Assembly: GCA_963576565.1 (NCBI GenBank)
Contig: OY755038.1
Span: 206,867,013 to 206,931,012, forward strand
From: Aspidapion aeneum
Taxonomy: Eukaryota; Arthropoda; Insecta; Coleoptera; Brentidae
Reading direction: 5' to 3'
DNA: 64,000 nt
Of the stretch, positions 34,258 through 46,153 are shown in pieces. The translations under genes were made by a program, and so were the position numbers. The notes under the pieces were generated by a model. The model was not told the DNA's origin. It saw nothing but the letters and a program-made list of their open reading frames with translations, and ran no database searches. Positions within the stretch are counted from its first letter, which is position 1. The number at the start of each line of letters is the position of its first letter.

Positions 34258-35281
34258 GCGTATTTACGTTTCCGTGCTCATTTCACGTCGGCGCGGTTTT
34301 GAAGTAGACACGGAAATGTTACAATATATTTGGGTTCAAATACGTGTTGATTTTAAGAGTTTTGATCTTGAAATGAGCACGGATCTGTAAGAGAACATCG
34401 CTCATTAAACTATTACAAAAGCGTATTCAACTGTCAGGTTAAAACGCTAACATAACGAAAGCTAATCAATTAAATCTAACCGAACCGAACCAAACCAAAC
34501 TGAACCAATAATTTTTTTCAAAAAAAAACTTTCCAGACTTCCTACCCGGGATCCTAGAGGATGTGAATCCGAACCGAAACGAACCGAATTGAACCAAACC
34601 GAACCGAACCGAACCAAAGCAAACTGAACCAACAATTTAAAAAAATACTTTCCTGACTTCTTTCCCGGGATCCTAGAGGGTGTGAATAGTGTTGTAGTTT
34701 AGTTTGTTAGATTTCACATCCTCTAGGATCCCGGGTAGTTTTTTTTTTAATTATTGGTTCAGTTTGCTTTGGTTCGGTTCGGTTAGATTTGATTGATTAG
34801 CTTTCGTTATGTTAGGTTTTTGAAACTTTCTATTTTCATGTGGTTAGAAATCAAGTGAAAATCATTTAAATCAATAAAATTTATTAATAATAGAACAACA
34901 TCTATCGTCGTAGTTGCCGGTGTAAGACAATGAACACTGAACTTTGCAGGTTTAGTTAATGGAAGAGTGTTCTTCAAACTTCAAAGAATTTCAAAATCTT
35001 GAGTAATATTAGTACAAATACTTTTAAACTGCTCCACAATTTTCATATTAACAAACATATAACCTCAAAATTAAACTAATAAACAACGTGAATCCAATTT
35101 AAGTTTCAAATGTGCACTAATAAGTAAACCCCTGCGCTGCGTTATTCAATACAAATCCGTGCCTTGTTCGAGCCTCGGCGCCTTAAAATCAACACGCATT
35201 TGTAACCAAATATGTCGCAACATTTCCGCGTCTATTTCAAAACAGCGCTGCCGTGAAATCAGCACGGAAACGTAAATACGC
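34258..35281. mobile_element. Inverted-repeat element, about 140-bp TIRs, 9-bp TSD
   Basis: Ends GCGTATTTACGTTTCCGTGC and its complement, arms similar for about 140 bp. Flanked by GACCTGGCC (34249-34257) and AACCTGGCC (35282-35290), a 9-bp duplication with one mismatch, which suits Mutator-like or Foldback elements. A GAACC foldback is nested inside. Confidence 0.7.
34447..34815. mobile_element. Nested GAACC/GGTTC foldback
   Basis: Arms begin CTAACATAACGAAAGCTAAT and carry AACCGAACCGAACCAAACC arrays plus the CCCGGGATCCTAGAGG module also found inside Foldback-like element 1 at 7.3-7.9 kb. Confidence 0.7.
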
Positions 35282-35431
35282 AACCTGGCCTTACTCCAGA
35301 AGTTACACAAAATGGCACTAAGAACTCTTATTTCTTCTGACTACAGCTTTGAAACACTGAATAAAATCGTAACCTTAATGATTTCCGCTGTCAAAAGCTT
35401 GTTTAAAATCTACATAAATGCCTACCATATA

Positions 35432-37440
35432 CAGGGTATTAGTTTCGACGAAAAATTTTTTTTTAAACCTTTTGACCTATTTTAGCACTATCGTCGTGAT
35501 GTCTGTCTGTGTGAAGGTGTGTATAGGTGTGTGCATATTATTTCTGTCCGCAATACGATAGCTCCAAAACCGCTGAGCCGATTTTCATAAATTTTTTAGG
35601 TAAAATAGTGTTCCACACTCTAACGAGCTGATTATATTTTGGTCAAAATCCATTAATGCTAATGACAGTTTTTTGACAATTAAAAAATTTAAAAACTTTT
35701 TAACGGAGCATCGTATCAATATGCGGTTTTCGGAATATCGTAGACCACATTTTGCTCAATAATTTGTGTTATATCGAAAAACTTTGTAAGGGCTTTAGTT
35801 TCTAAGATATTTACAAAAAACTTTTAAAGGCTGATATATCATAGCTTCACTTGAAGTGTGCTATTAGGCACAGTGTGCTCGAACAAAGTATAGGTTACAT
35901 AAAAATGGTTCCAAAAACTAATTGCACATTTTGAATATGGACTCTTTCCTGACTTCAGAGCGATATTCATATAAATCCTAGCTGATCCTCTTCTCTAAAT
36001 TTTATAAATTTTTTGCCATTTTTCTAGTTAGTCTAGGCGGAGAATTATTAAGCACCCATAGATGTATAAAAAAAGTTTGGTCACATGGTCGAACTCATGG
36101 TCGTTTGGCCGCTATTTTTGAAAATGGCAGCCAAATTGATAGATTTCTTTGTTTAAGCGTATCTCCCTACCCAGTCATCCAATTTTAATTTTTTAAGGGT
36201 TGTTATACACCTATTTTAAAGGGAAATAAATTTTGTTATAACACGTTTTTTAATAAATCAAGTAGTTTTTAAGATATACCAAGATTATTTGTATTTCCGC
36301 TCGCAAAGGAATTAAAATAATACCCATGCTCATTGTATTGTAGCTACAATATTATTGACATTTGTTTTTTTTTGTTACATAGAAGGCTTTAAACATTTCA
36401 CAAAAGAGGATATTGACTTTTTGTTTTTAAAGTTCGATGGATGGTACCCCTAAAGACTGCCTTAAAGAGGGTGGTTTCTAAAACTGTTCACAAGATTATA
36501 CAAAAAGTGAATTTGCAGCGAAACGATGCATCCTAGCGAAAAAAGTTAAGAATAATTTTCATGGTACTTTTAATTCCGCTTCTGCTGATCATTGTCATAC
36601 CTTTTACAATTTTTAAGAAAAAAATTGATTTTGGAGCGACAACATGGAATTTTTACAAAATTGTATATTTTAGCTGGCTTGCACAGCTAACTATCAAAGG
36701 TAGGACGCTGAGTGATACATCAGAAGAAGCGAAATTAAAAGTACTATAAAAAATTAATTTTATCGTTTTTCGCTAGGATGCATCGATTCGCTGCAAATTC
36801 ACTTTTTCTATAATATTGTGAACAGTTTCAAAAACCACCTTTTTTAAGGCAGTCTTTAGGGGTACAACGAACTTTAAAAACATATAGTCCATATCCTCTA
36901 AAATGTTTAAAGCCTTCTATGTAACAAAAAAAAAACAAATATCAATAATATTGTAGCTACAATAAAATGAGCATGGGTATTATTTTAACTCTTTTGCGCA
37001 CGGAAATACTAATAATCTTGGCATATCTCAAAAACTACGTAATTTATCAAAAAATGTGTAATAGGAAAATTTGTTTGCCTTTCAAAAAGGAGTAAAACAA
37101 GCTTTAAAAATTAAAATAGGACCACTGGGTAGGGAGATACGCTTAAACAAAATCTTTTAATTTGGCGGCCATTTTCAAAGATAGCGACCAAACTTTTTTT
37201 ATACTGCTATGGGTGCTTAATAAAGCCCCATAGTCAAACTGAGCGCACATATTAGGTCACACGGGACAGAAGCCAGCGCCTAGACTAACTAGAAAAATGT
37301 CAAAAATTTCGAAAAGAGGATCAGCTAGAGTCCATATTAAAAATGTGCAATTAGTTTTTGGAACCATTTTTGTGTAACCTAACTTCGTTCAGGCACACTG
37401 TGTAGGCTAGCTAGGAAGGTATCAGATCCGTCATGGATCC
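35432..37440 (+). mobile_element. Repeat family B, copy 2, split by a foldback
   Basis: Left part has TTTCGACGAAAAATT, TCGTCGTGATGTCTGTCTGT and GGAGCATCGTATCAATATGC; right part, after the foldback, has GCTAGGAAGGTATCAGATCC and GTCATGGATCC. Confidence 0.65.
35869..37402. mobile_element. Foldback element with about 680-bp terminal inverted repeats
   Basis: Ends CACAGTGTGC and GCACACTGTG, flanked by a 4-bp direct repeat TAGG. Arms are alignable throughout (for example GGTTCCAAAAACTAATTGCA, TGTAGCTACAATA, GCATCCTAGCGAAAA) with a central unique region of about 180 bp near 36555-36735. No transposase. Confidence 0.75.
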
Positions 37441-37909
37441 ATTTATTTTTTAATAAAATTTGGTCAAAAACTGCAATCAATCAATCGCCAACCGTTTCCA
37501 AAATTTCCATGGAGTAACTTTTTTCTGGGACACACTGTATATATTTAAATTGTAGTCATAGGTTTTTGCAAGTCTTTTTGCGTTATTAAGATATTTTACA
37601 TTTTAAGGTAGGGTTAAATGTTAAGTGTAAGTCATCACGTAAAACTTTTTGAATACTTCAGAGAAAATTCGCATTTACCGGTATAGGTGTGACACTTTCA
37701 CGCAATTTTTTTACGTCCAAAAATAAAAATCTTCGAATATATTACATCCGTATATTGTTATGTAGTGTACGAGTATTTTAATTTCCGTGGGAAGACATTT
37801 TTTCAACAATATTCATATGCAAATGCGTATTGAAATTTATTGTAAGGTGTCTGCGGATTTCATGTATAAGAACGAATTTGGGTAAAAAAATAGGTTCTTT
37901 TCACATCTT

Positions 37910-38606
37910 AAAATACTCTGCCAATCTATGAGCACCTAAGCTCACACTGGGTACTATAGTTATAGTGTATCTACGTGAAAGCTAATATAACTAAAAACTG
38001 AAGTATGTTTTATTGAACTCCAGACTCAATTACCTTTCGTTTGATACCACACAAGCCATGTTTTGACTTATACTCTAATTTTTCAAATCTACCCCCACCC
38101 TTTTTTTTAACTAAAATGTATTTTGTTTAACTCCAGACTCAATTACCTTTCGTTTGATATCACACACGCCATATTTACACTTAAACACTAATTTTTGAAA
38201 TTTACCCCCCCCTTTTTTTTAAATAAACTAAAATGTATTTTGTTTAACTCCAGACTCAATTACCTTTCGTTTGATATCACACACGCCATATTTCTACTTA
38301 AACACTAATTTTTGAAATTTACCCCCCCCCCCTCCCCCCCTTTTTTAAATAAACTGAAATGTATTTTGTTTAACTCCAGACTCAATTACCTTTCGTTTGA
38401 TATCACACACGCCATATTTTTTCATAAACTCTAATTTTTGAAATCTACCCCCACCGTTTTATTTGGCTTGTGTTCGGTGGATTTTGTTTATTTTTAAATG
38501 GGACCATCTCGACCCAAAACCCAGCCTGGGTACCAAATTTCATTAAAATCGGGCAAGCGGTTTTTGAGTTATGCGCGTTGGTCGTTACAGACAGACATAC
38601 AGACAC

Positions 38607-38641
<35 letters not shown>

Positions 38642-38810
38642 TACAGACAGACAGACAGACAGACAGACGGCGCAACAAAAAAGTTTCAAAATCATCTGAA
38701 ACGCAAAGATATATAAAAATTTTTGAAATCGGAGCAACTTTTTTTTTCTCGAAAAAATTAGGATCACCATAGCTCACACTACTATAGTATAGTATATGTG
38801 TGAGCTAAAA
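37910..38810 (+). mobile_element. GTCT-microsatellite element, copy 5 (longest)
   Basis: Four internal units of about 115 bp (each with TTACCTTTCGTTTGATATCA), core, (ACAG)n at 38588-38669, terminal palindrome. Same orientation as copies 2 and 3. Confidence 0.75.
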
Positions 38811-39127
38811 ATAGACATACCTACCTAACGAATTCGTAATCAAATTTTTACGTATTGCTCCAATATATTTTATTTGTGTGCTGATGGCATTTTCCGAAGC
38901 ATTACTTAAAGGAACATTTTTGGAAAACAGGTAAAGTTCTGTCATTTTAAAAAGCCGCACAAAAAACTGGCGCGTGCCACCCTAATCATAATAACCATTT
39001 TGGGATTTGCAGGAGTCTGTGCAAAAATTAAAAATTTATTTTCAAATTTTGGGAAGAATTTCTTTGTTTTAAGCACGGCTAGGTATACATCATTCTTTAA
39101 AGTTAAAGTTTCGAACATACCTTATAC

Positions 39128-39185
39128 TAGAGTCCCTGTATGTTGACATATTTGGATATAAATATGTCAACATACAGGGACTCTA
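39128..39185. mobile_element. Mini-palindromic element GAGTCCCTGTATG, copy 2
   Basis: 58 bp including flanking TA: two perfect arms of about 25 bp around a 6-base loop. Too small to be anything but a MITE of a TA-targeting element. Confidence 0.8.
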
Positions 39186-39544
39186 CCTTATACCATTCTA
39201 TAAGTACCTAATTCCTTCTCGAAATATAACAAAGGCTTTCGAAAGGTACCATCTGCATTCTTTAATACAGGGTCAAACTCATTTTAAAATTGTTAGCGGT
39301 TGTGTTTATATTACGGATTTGAATTCATATAATTATTATAGTGACATTTTCATTATTATTGTGAATAATAACAATTATAAACCTGTATATTTTAGTTTGT
39401 TTTTATAAGTGAGGACCTAGTAAGTGATATTAATAATGGCGTTTTGGCGGCCATTTCAAACACCACAAACAAATTTTTAGAGACCATTGAAGGACCAAAT
39501 TGTGGTGGTATCATTAAAGTCTGCGGTTTTACAGAAACCAAACC

Positions 39545-39875
39545 ATAACCCTAAAAAATAAATGGATCCATGACGGAATTGACACCTTCCTGGCTAGCCT
39601 ATTATCAAACTTCAAGTGAAGCCATGATAATATATTAGCCTTGAAAACAGTTTTTTTTAATATCTCAGAAACTAATGCTCCTACGAAGATTTTGGTAATA
39701 ACACGAATTATTAAAGAAAATATAGTCTACTACATTTTGAAAATAGTGTATTAAGACGATGCTCCGTTAAAAAGTTAGCATTTTTTAAAGTTTTTAATTG
39801 TCAAAAACTGTCATTCGCATTGATGGATTTTGACCAAAATCTAATAAGCTCGTAAGAATATCGAACACTATTTTA

Positions 39876-39934
<59 letters not shown>

Positions 39935-40076
39935 CACACACGCAGACAGACATCACGACGATATTGCTAGAATAGGTCAAAATACATCCAAATAACACAT
40001 TTTTGGCGTTATCTCAAATCGTCGAAAATAATACCTTCTCTCTATCCATTGCTACGCGGGCTAGGAAGGTAAAAAT
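39545..40076 (-). mobile_element. Repeat family B, copy 3
   Basis: Inverted copy: TGGATCCATGACGGAATTG, CACCTTCCTGGCTAGCC at one end and GGGCTAGGAAGGTA at the other. Contains a (TA)n array (39880-39931). Confidence 0.65.
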
Positions 40077-41837
40077 ATCGAAAGGGCAAGGCAAAACTTT
40101 TAAAAACACATTGTACGATGAAAACTCAAGATATTATTTTTGATATGTATGCTCAACTCTGAGTAGAAAATTACGGAAATCGTTCCAGAATATACGAACG
40201 TATTACACATATTACAGGCGCAAGCTACATAGTATATAGTACCTATCTATTAATGATTATTATACGCATTAAGCACTAACTTTTATTAAACGTTTTATTT
40301 TACTTGACTATATACTATAAACAGTTTCCAGTCCGGCCCATATTCTCTTTTATTTGTTTAGGATTCCTTAATGGGTTTCACACTTCAAATTTTATTATGG
40401 TTTTTTTAGCGGCTTTTTGAAATGCAAGGACTAAAACAGAAACACCAATGTTAGTGAAAACGTAGCTAAAAGGACGAAAAAAAGCAATACCTGGCCTTTG
40501 TTTCCGCAATCTAGAGCAACAATCAGTAACGTTAAGCAGGGCAGTAGCTAGAACCAACGACGAGTCTGAGCAAACTTCTGGGGGGTGGTAATGGTGAAAT
40601 GATGACCGTAAATAAGCGAACAGGAAAAACGCGAAAACACAATATTCGCACAAGAAAAAAGCCCACACAGAAAAAAGCGTGAAAAAAGCGCGGATCAAAA
40701 AAGCGAATATAGTAAAACAGTGCACAGTGAAAGTATATAAAGGAAATTTTTGACTCACGAGAAAATTATAATAAGATACATTTAGGTCTTAAGAATTAAA
40801 ATGTCGGATGTAAAAATTTAACAGGTTAGCTTACTTGATCATCTCAAAATTGCCCACAAAAAGAAACGAGTATATATTGAAAATTTTATAAAATTTAGAA
40901 CTTTGGATTTATGTGTTTGAATAATTATTAAAGTATTGAATATTTTGATAATTTTTTATAAATTTTGATATTACTAAAAAAATTTATAAAAAATTATAAA
41001 AATATTCAAATTTTTGAAAAATTGAGAGTTTTTATTAATTGTGAAATTTTTAATTTTGTTTTAAAATTTAAACATAAATACATTGTGTTCAGAACCTCTT
41101 ATGATTAACGTCTAAGGTTCATTATTATTCTATGACTTCGAATATAATATGTTCGATGTCTAGGAGCAGAAATGGTTGATTAGTGTTCATTAGTGTTGTA
41201 TTATTGGTTTGTGATTGGTTAAATTTACACGGGTCGGCAGCACATAAAATAAAAAAGAGATCTATACATTTAATCACAACATTTAGAACACGACTTATCC
41301 AGGGCATCGAAGAAATATATGTTATTTATTCCATGTCTAGGGTCCATTTTGACCGTACACCCCCAAAATTTCGAATAAACTTTAAAAACGTGGCAAATTT
41401 TGCGCTGACGTCTAGACTTGTTACAATACCTATTGTATTGAAAATTGTTAACGTGAGAATAAAAAATCCTGTGTCTAAATTAAATGTGTTTTTTTAAACA
41501 ATAATTTAAATATTAAACAATACATAAAATATAAATAAATAGCAAGGTAAAGTAACAAATAAAACATAACATTAATAAACTGAATTGAAGATATAACAAA
41601 TGGCGAAAAAAACGAAACAAAAAACGCTGCAAATCGCGAAAATGTTGAACATTTTTATATATCATGTTAACGTTGCTTTATTTAAGTACAAAGTAGTTCT
41701 GCGAAGCAGTCAAGTAGTCTTGGATATTTTTAAAACTGAGGCTTGTTTTATAAATATGTTTTGTGAATAAATATTATTTTTGAGAAATAATTTTAATTCC
41801 TGTCGATTTTTTTGTTAAAAATTATAGCTCCCTATTC
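40077..41837. other. AT-rich sequence without recognised genes
   Basis: Holds a degenerate AAAAAGCG-type short repeat at about 40610-40715 that makes long but meaningless open frames, and AT-rich runs of ATAAATTTT at 40900-41060. Nothing else supported. Confidence 0.4.
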
Positions 41838-41997
41838 CTCTTTTTGGAAAGTCGAAATCGGTGTTAGCCTAACCGTCAAATCATCGCAAACGGATCCTAT
41901 CCTGTCCAGGCACGCCTTGCTTAATATACGTTTGCGATTAATTGACTACGGTTCGGTTCGGTTTGGTTCGAACCGATTTCGACTTCCCAAAAGAAGG
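41838..41997. mobile_element. 160-bp inverted-repeat MITE with GGTTC core
   Basis: Arms GGAAAGTCGAAATCGGT and AACCGATTTCGACTTCCC; GGTTCGGTTCGG lies inside the right arm. Confidence 0.5.
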
Positions 41998-42602
41998 TGA
42001 GTTATCATTTTAGAAATCCCGCCTAAATATATTTATTGTTTACATCCTATAATTTCATACTAACACGTAGAACTGGCAACAAACAGAATAGCCACCCTGT
42101 CCACAGAGGCACGTCTGTTAACAAGTCAGGCAGTGTTGGTGGGATCATTAGTAATCGATTAAAACAAGTGTGTAAAATCTTCATCAGAAAGCCCACGGAG
42201 GCCAAATTTTGACGCTATAACCCCGGACTATTACACCAACACTATTAATTATAATAAATAACCCATTACAATCTTTCATCTCATTACTTTTACTATAAGT
42301 ATTTTGTAATGTTTTTTTTTGCAGACGACGAATGATGAAAGTTCGCAAATAAAAGTAAACTTTTTTTAAGTGGCCAATTGTTGTCTTGTTTTTATATTCT
42401 TTTTTATGTTGAATCATCTCCAAAATTGCGATACATATAATAGGCAAAGCAAGCGAGGTCGCAATGGGTCAAGATAGTTAAGAAGTTTAGTTATTGGAGA
42501 AAGAAGAATTTGTTAAAAATGTATGAAAAGTAAAAGTAAAAATTTGTTGAAAAAATAATCTGTATCCAAAGTGAAGTTAGCACACAGATAGCTGGCTACG
42601 CG

Positions 42603-43766
42603 CAGTGGCGGTTTCTCCATAAGTGCACATGTGCATGTGCACTCCCAAGTTTGACTTAAAAAAATACTAAAATTTAATTAATAATTACTCCAAACGGAAT
42701 TCACTAAAGACTGGAATATTACCTACAAACTAAAACCCGGTATCATCGAAGATGCCGGTATGTATGTGTTTGTATTCGTGTTCAAACCACCTGCGGTGCA
42801 TGCTGGCGGATGCGCTATATAGTTAGTTCGAATCTAATTATTCTCTTTTACTCCGTAGATATTGTGTCGCATTCTAATTACTAAATATAGAAAGAGAGGA
42901 CGACATGTCCCAATAGAATTTTACAGTACATAGAATCTGAACCTTCCTGCGGCAGTGCCTAGGACAAAATCTGTGCAAAAACTAGCCTCGATCCCGCCCG
43001 CACCCCCGTGACGCCCCCCGTGACGCCCCCCGCACTTATGGTTCGCGTTGCATGTTAGAGGAGCTCAAGGGCACTTTTAATTAGTGCACTTAGACAATTT
43101 GGCATAGTGATGTTCAACGATTCCTTTTTTAAGTATTGAGTAGGTACTGATACTTCCTAATCGAGTATTAGATTTTATTATTATTTATTTTTATATTATA
43201 TTATGTGTAAATCCAATAAATAAATATCGGTCCAAATAATTACAAGTACTCCAAACTCGTTACTCATACGGCCGATGCCGATACAATTGATAGTAACACT
43301 TCGACTTCGGTCCCATTCGGGATTCGAGTGACGAGTATTTGGCGTCGAAGGATATTCGATTACTTCGAATCCGCCCATGTATCAGATATTAAAGTATCGA
43401 GTAGATAGTATTTGCATACCACTAATTTGGCATTATCGGTCGGGCGCTGGCGGATTGTTTTGATTTCAACGATTTGGTATTTACGACAATGGCGGAAGTT
43501 TCTAATTCTGATAGCATTAGCGTGCAATATTTAAAAACAATTAAATTTTCATCTTTGCCATTAGAAGAGAAAATATGTAAACTAGGTATGATACACTTAT
43601 TATTATTATTATTTATTTATAATTTCAATAATAATAGGTAGGTAACTAATATCTAACTAAATATCTCATTTTTTAATTATTTGCAAAAAAAATTCTGCCT
43701 GCGCCGCAATTTTTAATTTTTTTTTTGGTGTGCATTCCGAAAGCTTTTTACCACGCGCCGCCACTG
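42603..43766 (+). mobile_element. hAT element, 1.16 kb, inserted in the RTE YADD motif
   Basis: Perfect 8-bp target duplication GCTACGCG (42595-42602 and 43767-43774), ends CAGTGGCGGTTTC and CGCCGCCACTG. Contains a first-exon remnant of its own transposase and a CGCCCCCCGTGACGCCCCCC repeat near 43000. Confidence 0.8.
43489..43585 (+). pseudogene. hAT transposase 5' exon remnant
   Basis: ATG opens MAEVSNSDSISVQYLKTIKF then SSLPLEEKICKLG, followed by a donor-like TAG/gtatga. The F-S-x-L-x-x-E-E-K-I pattern resembles the N terminus of ZMYM1-like hAT transposases just before their zinc finger. The rest of the ORF is deleted. Confidence 0.5.
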
Positions 43767-43930
43767 GCTACGCGGATGATATTGTTGTTCATAGTAGAGA
43801 CATCTTTTACCAAAACTGTAACAGTGTTTGATATAAAAGCCAAAAAAGCAGGACTGAAAATAAATGAGTCAAAAGGTAAATACTAAATATATTAACTTCT
43901 CAAAAAACACCGAGAGATATGTTCTTTGAG

Positions 43931-45674
43931 GTTTTTGGTTATAGCGATGGAGCACAGTGAGGCAATTGGCCTCCTTGCTTTTATTCAGAGAACTCCAAAA
44001 TAAGAGGCACATACTGGTGTATTACACACCTGAGCAAAAAAATTTTATTAAATACATGTTAAAAAAATCTTTTAAAAATCTAGGACCGCGCCTGGTTGCA
44101 ATGCAATTTGCATTTTGACAGGTCGTTAGATTAAAGTTCTCACTAAGGAAAAAAGAGGCGCTGCGGTCGCGCGTTTCTTCCTTATTCTATTTTTTTTGAG
44201 AATTATCTGTGGTTTGGATTTTCCGTCCCCCTTTTATTCAGGTAGAAAAACCTCTTCCACCGCATTTTATTTCGGGTTCATTTTAAATCTATCTTTTTGG
44301 CTTATGTAGGTAATCTTTGCTGCTGTGACGCATTAAAATAAAATTTTGTTAAATTTGTAACTTTTGCATTTTTAAATATAAAACAATGAGAATTTCTAGT
44401 TGCTTTCCTGGGTGAAGTGTCTAAAGTTCAGACGAGTATAAGATGCATCGTTTTCCGAGAAATTTTAAGGTAAGTTTTCTTATTTTCTCATTTGAGGTTA
44501 GATTGGCATTTGATAAAATTTGTATTGGTAGTGTCTTTTTACCTTCTTATCGCTTACTTTACGGAACTCTGAATACAGGTTTCCAATGCCTGGTAGTTCC
44601 GTTATTTGCCAATCAATTAAGCACAAATTTATTGCTAATTTTATGTCTATCTCTTTCCTTTGATATTAAGTAAAAAGGAGACACATACAAAATTAACACT
44701 AAATTTGTGCTTAATTGATGGGTACACGAGGGATTACCCAGCAGCGCAATGTACTTTGAATAAATTTATTCCTTAATTTTAAATCTTTATCTTACCATAA
44801 TCTAGTACCTATGGTTAACGTGGTTATAAGTTGATTTTTTTTTATTGTTTTCAGCTTTTGGATGATATGTGCGACCACTGATAAGCTATGTATATACTGC
44901 TTTGAAACATACCCTACACAACTTACAACCAAGGCGAGGAGGTACTTTTAAATCACGTCAGATTTTCGTCAAGCTTTTAAAAAGTAGACATTTAAGAATG
45001 ATTCTCTTCACGAATAACTGTTTCATTATTTATTACTTCATCTATAGTTAGTCGTTAATTTAGTTTTTATTTGTAGCTTTTTTTATAATAATAAAAAATA
45101 ATTTAGAAATGTTTTATTTATTGCACTTTATATATCATTTTCAATCTGTTTATATCTTATAAAGACATTGTATGTCTTTATAAAATATTGACTGATTAAA
45201 AATTTCAAAAAAACTTTAAAATGAAAGATAATTTATTATAAAAGGCGATTCAAATTTCCCGCTTCAACTTTTAGTTCGTCACTAAGCTCAGCAGTGGGCG
45301 CGACAGAGTTAATGATCTGTTAAACAGCCGGAGTTGCTTATCTAATAAAAACTGACTAAACCGAAGCAAAAATCATTTATCTATGGCAACCAGTGGCGAG
45401 CGCCATATTGACATCATCATCGAACGCAAAGATTATAGAATATTATATATATTATTATATCGAACTAACAACACATCGACTAAAATGTATTTTTGTTTTA
45501 CAAGCATTTACTTAAAATTATATCGTAAAAATAAAGTAAAAATTTAAACAATATCACCAACGTGTTGATCAATAAACCAGCTACCAATTCATCACTTTAT
45601 AAGTCCTTATTATAAGTATAATGGAAATTATGGAAGATATTTATTTCGTCATAAAACTAATTTTTATTTTCTTA
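43931..45674. other. No supported gene
   Basis: AT-rich. A tiny ORF at 44443 (MHRFPRNFK then a donor) and a spliceable downstream piece were seen but not credible as a gene. Inverted CAATTAAGCACAAATTTA motifs at 44617 and 44700 suggest a small MITE. Confidence 0.35.
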
Positions 45675-45682
45675 TATCTAGG

Positions 45683-45938
45683 CAGTGGCGGATCCAGGGA
45701 GGGGCTAGAGGGGCCCGCCTTCCCCCATCGCAGACATACAACTTATTTTTTAGTTTAGCAGCATCACTTATTTAAAATTTGTCACAAATTCTACAAATTT
45801 TTTTTAAAATTTCGCCCTAAATCTCCTTTAGATACACAATTTTACACTTCAGATCTATCAAAAACCGCTAACAAAAAATATTTTGATGTTTGCTGCCACT
45901 TTGGCCCCTCCCCCCTGAAAATCCTGGATCCGCCACTG
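45683..45938. mobile_element. hAT-type MITE, 256 bp
   Basis: Perfect 8-bp target duplication TATCTAGG (45675-45682 and 45939-45946), ends CAGTGGCGGATCCAGG and CCTGGATCCGCCACTG. A second copy runs off the right window edge. Confidence 0.88.
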
Positions 45939-46153
45939 TATCTAGGTGCAAATTCAAATAAGTTTTGAGGCAACTTACTGTAGCGTTTTAAGGCAAAGAT
46001 ATGGTGAAATGTATAAAGTTTTTCAAAAGTTTTATTTCAATAAAATAATTTATTTCCCTTTCTCACAAAGGGACCTAACTAACAAAATTACGAAAATTGA
46101 GATATTTTGCCTTCTAACTGTTCACATACAACTCTTTGGTCGCACGAAGTGGC

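Larger units (their letters stand above)
42560..43930 (+). pseudogene. RTE-type LINE reverse transcriptase fragment, split by a hAT
   Basis: The left part ends EVSTQIAGYA at 42602 and the right part resumes at 43767 with ADDIVVHSRDIF and AKKAGLKINESK, then KYINFSKNT-like sequence. The break falls in the catalytic YADD motif. Fragmentary, with stops and frameshifts. Confidence 0.6.

Noticed and set aside
40378..40758. 126-codon minus-strand ORF
   Set aside because: Runs over a degenerate AAAAAGCG repeat; hydrophobic by composition, no conserved motif or splice context.
41125..41497. Overlapping 60- and 104-codon ORFs on opposite strands
   Set aside because: No domain, no codon-like structure, AT-rich flank; most likely chance.
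44780..44800. ATG directly followed by gtaaga on the minus strand as the missing first exon of the host gene
   Set aside because: It would give only one residue before ITLSCCTALALA, a very short signal peptide, and no upstream support exists.
44443..44890. Two-exon ORF starting MHRFPRNFK
   Set aside because: Only about 17 residues in total; splice join not supported by any motif.
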